From contig JAHLKD010000035.1 in the NCBI GenBank assembly GCA_025526935.1, forward strand, positions 360,129 to 424,128: a stretch of 64,000 nucleotides of DNA, given 5' to 3'. A program made the translations under genes and the position numbers. Each line of letters begins with the position of its first letter. The first letter of the stretch is position 1. This document shows positions 56,298 through 64,000 of the stretch, one piece after another. Source of the stretch: Cladochytrium replicatum (lineage: Eukaryota; Chytridiomycota; Chytridiomycetes; Cladochytriales; Cladochytriaceae). The notes beneath the pieces were generated by a model, which worked only from the letters and a program-made list of their open reading frames with translations, was not told where the DNA came from and did not search any database.

Positions 56298-57697
56298 ATG
56301 CCGCCTCCCAGCGCTCCGCCTGCGCAGCCGCCTGATGCGCCGCATGCCGCGCCGCCCGCCGCACCCCCCGCTGTGCCCCCTGATGGACTTTCTGGTGGCA
56401 CCGTGATTTTTGAGGCCCGTTCGCACCCCCGTGCCTCCTCTGTTGAAAATTCCGCTCCACAGCTTCCATTCTCCGCTCCTGCCTCTCCAATTCACTGGGC
56501 CGATGATGTGAATATGGGGGAGGATGAAAATGCCGAATCACGTGACTTCCGATCACGTGACCGACGCGCCAAAAGACCTGCTGAACATGAATTGCCCCGT
56601 GGTCGCTCCCGTTCTCGTTCCCGATCACATCTGCCGGGTGTCCGGGTTCTTGCTGCTGTGGCTGCTCCCTCGAGTGTTGCATCTCTGGCCGATCTCCGTG
56701 TCGTTCTCACTCAGATGCGATCTGTGTGTGCAACCTTTGATCCGTTGGCGATGCTGGATCCTATGCTTGCACATTTGCCGAGGGACACTCCTGCTGAATT
56801 TTTTAGTGTTTGTCGTGATATGGCCGAGGATCTGGTGGGTCGCTTTGGGAGGCCGCTGCCTTCGCCTTCACCTCCGGCTGCCCCATGTCTCCCGCCATGA
56901 TGATGTGGCTGCGCCTGTGTGCCTTCCCCCTAGACAACTGCATGGTAATCCTCCAATTCAGGACGATCTTGGGAACTCTGGTGCTCCTGGCCCTCGCCCC
57001 CCGTCTAGTCGACCTGCCCCACGTGGACCTCGTGGTCCACGCACTTATGCCGCTGCTGCTGCCAATGCCCGTGCCCGTGTGCTTGAGAGTCTCCCCACAC
57101 TGAGTGCTGAATCTCGTACAGAAGCTGATCAGGACTGCCCTTGCTGGTCGTGACCCCACTTCGAATGTCAGCCTTCGTGGCCCTCGGCCTGTCGTATTCT
57201 ATCCTCCGACCTCTCCGCTGCTGGTCTCCCCACCTGCTGATCTTCAGGCCCGTGTGGATGATTTGACCACTGTGTACATCAAGGACATCATGAGACAGCG
57301 GCTCGGCTTTGTGCGGACCATGCTGAGGGCTCTCTTGGGCGATGAGGTGGTGCGTGGTATCCGCCACATCAGTTTCGTTGGTCGCAACATTGCTTCCTTT
57401 ATCTGTATTCGCTCAACCGCAATTGCTCTCCGTGCGCACTTCTCCACCCAGGAAGCTTCCACTGACGAATCAAACCCTGACTTTCTTCGCCGAGCCTCTA
57501 CTCTGCCTTTGGAGCAGCGGGAGGCTGCGGTCAGGGAAGTTGTCCACAAGAGATATGCACATATCCTCAGTTCAGTTACTGATCCTGCTATTTTCCTGTA
57601 TGTCCGTGGTCAGCTCCCCATGGATGCTCAGGAAACTGTGCTGGACAGTGCCCGCGGGATTGCGCGTCAGCCTCGCTCAACCCATCTTCGTCAATGA
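56298..57697 (+). pseudogene. LINE B ORF1, two frameshifts
   Basis: Three frames carry the protein in turn: 56298-56890 (PPSAPPAQPPDAPHAAPPAA, then PRGRSRSRSRSHLPG), about 56890-57105 (PPSSRPAPRGPRGPRTYAAA) and 57104-57697 (GIRHISFVGRNIASFICIRS, EAAVREVVHKRYAHILSSVT). Together they match LINE A ORF1 in length (about 466 codons). The TGA stop overlaps the ORF2 start as ATGA (57694-57697). Confidence 0.8.
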
Positions 57698-60449
57698 TTA
57701 GTGTTCGAGTTGGTACCTTCAATTGTCGCAATTTGAGCTTTGGAGTTCTTGATTCACTGTTTCGTTTTATGCGCGCAAATCACATTGTTTTTCTGCTCCT
57801 GACTGAAACACACCTTTTTCCTTTAGACCCGCTGCCTTCTCCAGATTTGATTTTTGACACTCGTTTTTCTCCTGGGTCATCGGGTACACGACGGGCTGGT
57901 GTGGGAGTCTTGATCAATCGCAGTCTTTGTAGAGCTTCTGATTTCCGTCTCGTTTCTAGTTATGGTGGCACCTCTCTATGGTTTACATTTCGTGGGCTTT
58001 TGGTTGGAGGGTATTATTTGCCTCCGTGTGGTATTGCTCAGGACCCCTTCCTTGAAGAGTTTATTGCTTCACTTCCTCAACATGTCCCGTCGTCTCCGTG
58101 CCCTGTTCTTTTGTTGGGCGATTTCAATGCCCGTTTTTTAGCTACTGGTGATTATTCTTCAAATCGTAGGGGTAGGTTGTTTGAGCAATTTATTTCTGCC
58201 GCTAGTTTCTCTCTAGTTAAGCACCCTTCCTGTCATAACCCCACATTTTCTTCTCGCAATGGTGACTCCATTATCGATTTGTTGTTTGTCAATCCTCTGC
58301 TTCAATGTGATCCTATTTCTTACATAGTTCATAGTCGTCTAGCCGACGGCGAGTTTATGCCTTGGGCTTCTGACCATTTTCCGGTTACAGCTGTTTTTTC
58401 TTTTGCTCCTCCCAATGCCAGCGCTCCCTCTGCTGCACCGCCCCACAAGCGCTGGGCTGCTCATCTGTTGCGTGAACCTGCTGTCTTTCAAGCAATGGAG
58501 GATGTGGGACATTTGTTTTTTGATCCCACCCTTGCTGATGTCAATGCTGCACTCAGTCCAATTTTAGAAGCTCCCGCCTTTGCCCAAATGTCTGTGGATG
58601 TTGCACAGGGATGTATTGACTCTGCATTGGATATTATTTTGTCCTTTGTTACTTCATGTGCTGCTTGTGTCATTGGACCCCCCAGTTTAGTTCGCCGTCG
58701 CTCTGCCCTCCCATTGTTGCCAGCCGCATTTAGTGGCCTTGCGACGGAGCTACTTACTTGCTCATAAGCACTATTTAGCTGTTTCTTCCTGTGATGATCC
58801 TGATCCTGGTTTAGTTGAGTATTGCCGCTTGGAGCGTGACCGGCTATCGCGTGAGCGTGTCAAAGCTTTTCGTACTTGGTCTCTTTCTCAGCGAGCTCGA
58901 GAGGCTTCTGGCGACAATATGTTTAGTTCTTCTCCTAGTTCTTTAACCGAGGTTAGCAAAGTTCTTTCCACCGTGCGTAGGTGTCATCAACGGCGCTCAG
59001 CTGCAAGTGGTTTATTGTCTGATCCTGCCTCTTTATCTCATTATCGCAATCACTTTGCCTCTGTTTATCAGACTCAGTTTGCACAATCCTCTGCCAGTGC
59101 AGAACACATTTGTCTACATGCACTGAATGATTCTGTGTCAGTTAGTGTTAGTGACTTTGTTTGTGCTATTCGTTCTTCCCCAAACAACTCTGCTCCTGGC
59201 CCAAACCATATTCCAGCTGAGTTATTTAAGCTGTTAGCTTCTGATGTTGCTATCCTTTTTGTTCAACTTTCAAACGCTATTTTCCGTTCAGGTTTGTCGC
59301 CCTCTGCCTGGAATGCTGGCTTGTTGTTACCTGTTTGGAAGAATAAGGGTTCCATTGGTGATATTAGTCAGTACCGCCCCATTACTTTAACCAATGTTGA
59401 TAGAAAAATCTTTGAGCGTACCCTGCTTCCTATGCTTGTAGCTCATGTTGGTAAACTTGATCCCGCCCAAGCTGGTTTCCAGGCCAATCGTTCAGGTGTT
59501 GAGTGTGTTTTTGCATTAGATGCTACCCTTCGACGGGCTTCCCGCACTGCTCTGCCTTATTGTGTTACTTTCTTAGATATTAAAGCAGGGTATGATACTG
59601 TGCATAGGCCTCTTTTGTGGGAACGTCTTCGTCAATTTCCCAGAATTCCAAACCGTTTGATCTCTGTTTTGATGAGTATGTTTGATTGTTGTTCTTCTCA
59701 GGTTGTTATAGAGAATCGTTCTTCTGATTTGTTTTCGCTTCCACGAGGTCTTTTTCAAGGTTCTGTTTTGTCTCCGTTCTTGTACTCAGTTTTCATCAAT
59801 CCTTTAGCACAGCTCCTTCGTCGTGAATCTTCTCATCTTGCTAGGTTTTCTTATAACACTCCTGTTTTCAATTCGTTGTTTTTTGCTGATGACATAGCTT
59901 TGTTTTCTGCCACCCCTGAGCAAGCCCAACGTGCATTGAAAATTTGTGAAGATTTTGCTTTAGCTTCTCATTTTGTGTTTTCACCTTGCGCATAATGGAC
60001 CAATTGCAGTTTCGTTTGCCCCTGTCCGCAATTTGAAACTTCGCCACCCTTTGTTGCTACCCCCACACCAACATCTCCCAACAGTATGTCTTTGTTTGTT
60101 CCTGCTATATCAGCTTGGCCGCCTGTTTCCAAACTCCCGACCTTATTGTAGGAACTGTCATGATGCCCCTGAAGTGTCGCTTGCCCATGTCTCTGTGTGT
60201 CTACATTTGCGTGCTAGTTTGTCTGCTAGTTTTGATCCAGGCCCGCCTGACGATCCCCGCCTACCTCTTGACATTGCAATTGATATGCTTTCACCACGGC
60301 CTTTTTACCCTTCCCCTGCTTTTTCCCAGTGGGTTCTTGTTCTTCGTGCACTTCACCGCATTTGGTCAAACTGTCTTGGTTATGAGTTAGTTTTGTCTCC
60401 AGCTCCTGATTGTATCTTGTCTGCTTTTGTTGATTTGGATATGCCTTAG
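57694..60449 (+). pseudogene. LINE B ORF2, frameshifted with internal deletion
   Basis: Three frames: 57694 to about 58740 is the endonuclease (GTFNCRNLSFGVLDSLFRFM, LLTETHLF, LLLGDFNARF, SIIDLLFVN, SDHFPVTAVF); about 58733-59995 is the reverse transcriptase (SQYRPITLTNVDRKIFERTL, DPAQAGFQANRSGVECVFAL, FADDIALFS); 59990-60449 has only the extreme C-terminus with CRNCHDAPEVSLAHVSVC. About 270 residues present in LINE A between the FADD motif and the zinc motif are missing. Both frameshifts and the deletion show the copy is dead. Confidence 0.8.
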
Positions 60450-60613
60450 TGTTTTGAAACATTTTACTTTTCTTACGGCTCGCACGGCTCCCCATGTGCT
60501 GCCAATTTACGTGTATTTTTACACTTGTATTTGGATTTTGCACCAGCGGGTGATATGTATTGGTTGGACAATAAATACATATTATAAAGTTCAAAAAAAA
60601 AATTAAAAAAAAA

Positions 60614-60866
60614 TACCCTCATTCTCTGTTTTGCTTTGTTGCTTTTCCTTATGCTGCGTGCGCTTCCCTATGTGCTGGTCACCCGCTGGTGAAAAATGCA
60701 AATACAAGTTGAAAAAGGGGTTTTTTGTTTTTTTTAACAAATTATTATTTATTTTGCACATACAATGCATAACAAAAAACAACACCCAAAGTGCCTTACA
60801 AGATGGTCATGGATATGTATTGGTTGGACAATAAATACATATTATGAAGTTCAAAAAAAAAAAAAA
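60614..60866. mobile_element. Scrambled junction of sense and antisense LINE tails
   Basis: In order: 60614-60679, sense LINE A 3' UTR (matches 56102-56160); 60680-60707, antisense LINE B tail; then a short T-run; 60738-60808, antisense LINE A 3' end (reverse complement of about 56162-56235); 60809-60866, sense LINE B tail ending in poly(A). The pieces are fragments 30-70 bp long with different orientations, too short to be whole insertions. Template jumping during target-primed reverse transcription, or nested rearrangement, would explain this. Confidence 0.7.
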
Positions 60867-61792
60867 TGTTCACATGAATGATACAGTCGAAATGTCACTT
60901 ACCATTGCTGATGCTGATCCCAAAGGGAAACGTCGAGCCTCAGAATCACCCCCGACTCGCCGACCTGCCTCTCGTGCCACGGTCGAGAAGAATGCCTCTG
61001 CAGCTGATCATGCTACCTCTCCCTTGCCTACTCCTCGTGACCGATTCTTGGATGCTCTGCATATGCTGGCCCCTGATCAAACTTCTGGATCTCATCCATT
61101 AGTGATGTCTGCTTTCACTCGTGCAATGCAATTTCTCCCAGTATTGGAACCAGAAACTGAGGCTGCCTTCTTTGCTGCATTGACTATTGCTGTAGTTCCG
61201 TTGGTTGAAACTATCAGCTGCCCTCCTGCTGCTGTCTCTGCCGTGCCTTCCTATGCTCAAGTTGCGAGTGCTAGCCGCCCGCCACCTGCCCCTGCTACTC
61301 GCAATCCTGGGCCATTCAGCACTGCAAAATTTGCCTCTCATGCATCAAATGCTATTGTTCGTATTGAAGCTGTCGAAGCTGATGCTCAACCCGCCCTTTA
61401 TCGCTCAGTGGTTGCTGGAGTGGACCCCCTGTCTCGCAGATCACTGCGGCCACCCAGATTGGTGATTGATTACCTGGCTGAGTCACCAATTTTGATCAAT
61501 CCTCCTCAGCCTGTTCGTGATCGTGCTGCTGGTTTTGCTACTGTGAGGTTAAGGAAATTAGTTGTCAGCCACTTAATCAGCTCCGCACTCTGATTAATCG
61601 AATTTCTGGAAACCCTCAATTTTCGCGTGACATTCGCCATATTAGTTTTATTGGGCGTAACACTGCTGAGTTTATTTGTACTTCTGACTGTGCTGTCAAG
61701 CTCCGCAAGGACATTTTTCCAGGTGATGAGGTGCCCGTTAATCTTTTTGACCCTGGGCAGCTTCGTTCTGGGTCTGTTCAATCACTTGAGCA
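60867..61792 (+). mobile_element. LINE A2: internal ORF1 fragment
   Basis: Nearly identical to LINE A ORF1 from about 51605 to 52534, with scattered changes. It contains one extra frameshift near 61550 compared with LINE A1. Its 5' end falls inside ORF1, as for a 5'-truncated insertion. Its 3' end falls at GAGCA inside ORF1, not at a poly(A), and there the putative LTR begins, so the remainder of this LINE probably lies beyond the window. Confidence 0.8.
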
Positions 61793-62331
61793 TGTTAAGT
61801 ATTTCGATTGATGGACTTGGCCAATCCAGTCATTGATAGTACAAAAACACAAACGCCCGATATACAGAAATGTCACTCTTCACCGAGCAACATTTCTAAC
61901 TATTGAACTAAAGCATATAGATGATGATCTATTACAAGTTTGGACACCTCCGGTTATTTCTTCATGGGTTATATTTATTCCGGCCATAGATATAGTAAAC
62001 TGTCATTACTTTTCTATCATCCACTTGTAGAAGTGAAGCCCGGATCAGATCAGAGCTAAGGTTTGCATATGATTAACGCGTTCGTGGGAATCATGTGTGA
62101 GAACAATCCTGTTGAGGAGAGCTAGATCTCATGCACAGCTTGGCATGATTATGCTTTGCTACGCCTGTGAGAAGAAGAGTCAAACCTTATCGCTGCGATC
62201 CAGATCTTCCGGAAGGAAAAGCCAAAACGACAGTACACTTATTTAAGGAGCCTGTGGCGATACACACAAGGAGCATTCTCTTGCGCTAGTACTTGTGACT
62301 CGCAATCTTCTTTATTCATCTCTTAGCAACA
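61793..62331. repeat. Putative LTR of a Ty1/copia element
   Basis: The 539-bp stretch starts TGTTAAG and ends CTTAGCAACA, the TG...CA form with short inverted ends. It begins exactly where the LINE A2 fragment stops. It lies next to copia gag. No second copy lies in the window, so the LTR call rests on the ends and the insertion point. A TATA-like TTATTTAAGG lies near 62240. The strand cannot be fixed from the symmetric ends. Confidence 0.5.
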
Positions 62332-63259
62332 TTAACCCATGAATTAACAACACCAATTGGTTGAGGTCGGTCAAGATATTTGACACTGTTTCGAAGTAAT
62401 GCGTTGGCTTTTGGTGGAATGGTCGCGGAGCATTCGGATTTGCAGCATCAATTGGATCTTGTATTAACGCCGGTTCCCATTCGGCATACGCAGAAGTGAT
62501 CATTTTTCCGAGAAAAGGTACAAGGGTCCGTAGTTCAATTGTCTGCATCGTGATTTTTGCGACTAACCGGTTTAGTAGATCCTTGATTACGAGTTCGTCC
62601 GGTAAAGAGTTCAGTTTGAGTTCGAACAACTCAGTGAGGTCGGTCACAAACTGCTGAACGCTTTCTGCCGACTGACCGTTCGTACATTTCAGATCTACCA
62701 GCCGTTGCTCCCACATAGACGATTCGATCGGAGCTTGACCGCCAGCACTGAAAATTCGGCGAAGTCCATCGACTTTGCCTTTTGCTGACGCATAAGCTCT
62801 GACTCGATTCATGTCGCTTTTTGGGAAACATTCGCATAGAATTCCAACTGCGACGTTATTGTCCGCTTGTTGTGCACGGTAATCTTGCATCTCAGCACGA
62901 TATTGCGTACGTAAGCGACTGTTGTGTGTGACGATCGCCAAATGTTCACGTAGTTCTGCTTCCCATTGTGCTCGTGCTTCGTTAGCAGCTCCGCCAGCAG
63001 CTCCGGCGATGACTATCGGACGCTGTGGGCGATTTCCTTCCGCTTCGTAATTCGGACTATCAGGAAGAGCCATTGGTTCTTGGAGAAGCATAGTGCCAGC
63101 GCCCGCCACGTAAGTTTGCGTAAGTCTGCACTTGTTCCATGTACAGATCGAAATTCCTGCAGCGTTTTTACCGTGTGAATGGCTTCGGCCGCGAAGATGT
63201 GGCGTCATTTGATCCTGAACCATCTTGTCATTGTTTGTCCAAAGAAATGTGTTAAGCAC
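62312..63259 (-). pseudogene. Copia-type gag fragment on the minus strand
   Basis: 315 codons. The central part reads like the copia gag (UBN2-type) domain: ANEARAQWEAELREHLAIV, then SSMWEQRLVDLKCTNGQSAE with FVTDLTELFELKLNSLPDEL and VIKDLLNRLV. There is no zinc knuckle on this strand downstream, and the stop lies at the LTR edge. The frame is open but cut off from protease and polymerase, so it is part of a rearranged element. Confidence 0.6.
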
Positions 63260-63389
63260 GATTCGTAACTATTGTGTTGGAACAAAGCTGTGGTCTGGAT
63301 CCTCAGGTTGTGTGTGGGCCTAATGGGACCAAGAAGGCCATGCAGGCAAAGGCGTAAGAAGCGAAGGGCGAAAGCGAAAGCAAAGGTTG

Positions 63390-63980
63390 CGAAGTCGGAG
63401 GATATTTGTACCTTGCATCCGAACTCGTCTCACACCAATGCTCAATGCCGTAAGCAGGTGCCTCGGGTGGCTCAAGCAGTAGCTGTGGGAGTAGCAGTTC
63501 CACTCGGACCAGGCAGTCGCAGGACTCCAGGTCGTCCACATCTTCTTCTGCAAAGAAGACAGATCTCACATGCAACTTCCATGCAACTTCTGTGGCAAAC
63601 GAGGACACAAGCAGTCGGCGTGTAAACGCTTTCTCACTGCAAAGAGTCTTTGTTTAGACACGGATTTTCGTTGCATTCATTGCCAGCCGTGCGATGCAGG
63701 TGATGATTAGTCGGAGGACGAGTCTACCGCCAAACCGGTGGTTGACCAAGAAGGTAATCTTTGACCTTACCCAACCTACTTCTGTTGATGAAGATGCTGA
63801 CAATACATCGGAAATATGTTTCGATAGTGAACGCACACCGCGGCACAGAAGGTTGTCCGTGTACATGTTCAAGCAAAGGATCATGTGGGTTTGCTTGATA
63901 CAGGCGCAACTGTTTGGATGACACCTAATCGTCACGCCTTTAGTTCACTGACGTATACGAATGACGAGGACGTGGGGACC
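63390..63980 (+). pseudogene. Decayed copia gag zinc knuckle and protease, plus strand
   Basis: In order on the plus strand: a CHHC-like EDICTLHPNSSHTNAQCRKQ, a CCHC knuckle CNFCGKRGHKQSACKR, then the protease DTG in HVGLLDTGATVWMTPNRHAF. Stops (near 63708, 63760) and frame changes break the frame, so this copy is dead. It runs towards the window edge, where the polymerase would follow. Its strand is opposite to the adjacent gag fragment. Confidence 0.7.
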
Positions 63981-64000
63981 TAGCGGATTAGTCATACAAT

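Larger units (their letters stand above)
56255..60613 (+). mobile_element. LINE B: defective non-LTR retrotransposon
   Basis: Starts with (CT)18 immediately after the LINE A poly(A), and ends with a 3' UTR that matches the SINE tail, then an interrupted poly(A). ORF1 has two frameshifts, ORF2 has two frameshifts plus a deletion of about 0.8 kb in the thumb/linker region. It is a separate subfamily: ORF1 and ORF2 proteins are clearly related to LINE A's but far from identical. The first 66 bp after the start codon are nearly identical to LINE A. Confidence 0.88.

Noticed and set aside
1-64000. CRISPR arrays, bacterial operons or riboswitches
   Set aside because: No regularly spaced repeats, and the intron-rich eukaryotic genes make a bacterial origin untenable.

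Overview
The window looks like a piece of nuclear genome from an early-diverging, probably chytrid-type, fungus. Genes are close together on both strands and most are cut by many short GT-AG introns of about 40-80 nt. The recognisable proteins are eukaryotic housekeeping factors. The fungal placement is an inference from gene content and intron style; no rRNA or other decisive marker is present.

Layout. Positions 1-13000 hold a coiled-coil protein, an unresolved minus-strand gene, UTP7 (U3 snoRNP), a TBC-TLDc protein, the cohesin loader MAU2 and a minus-strand gephyrin-type MogA-MoeA fusion. After a 1.26-kb spacer carrying a relic LINE tail come PSY2 (PP4 regulatory subunit 3), BET3 (TRAPP) and UBC12 (NEDD8 E2), the last two sharing a 47-bp divergent promoter. 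Positions 20000-30100 hold a small membrane-anchored protein, a domesticated pogo/CENP-B-like transposase, CDT2/DTL, a small membrane protein, a PIN-like carrier and HEM2. Positions 30280-32434 hold a glutathionylspermidine synthetase/amidase gene broken by four lesions. Then come a MARK/Par-1-type kinase, NUP50, SEC24, a GH20 hexosaminidase, an unknown conserved protein and an intronless carboxylesterase (to 49149).

From about 50.9 kb to the end the DNA is retrotransposon. A tRNA-Phe-like gene abuts a tRNA-headed SINE whose 3' tail matches that of a nearby LINE (LINE B). Its poly(A) runs straight into a nearly complete LINE (LINE A), whose poly(A) runs into LINE B. Then come a scrambled junction of sense and antisense LINE tails, a third LINE fragment interrupted by a putative 539-bp LTR, and a decayed Ty1/copia element. 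Both LINEs couple ORF1 and ORF2 by overlapping stop/start codons (TAATG in A, ATGA in B).

The single-copy genes do not form one pathway. They cover ribosome biogenesis, cohesin loading, Moco and heme synthesis, vesicle traffic (BET3, SEC24, TBC), ubiquitin-like signalling (UBC12 activates the cullins that CDT2 serves) and nuclear transport. The most novel material is the SINE-LINE cluster, the CENP-B-like gene and the decayed glutathionylspermidine gene.
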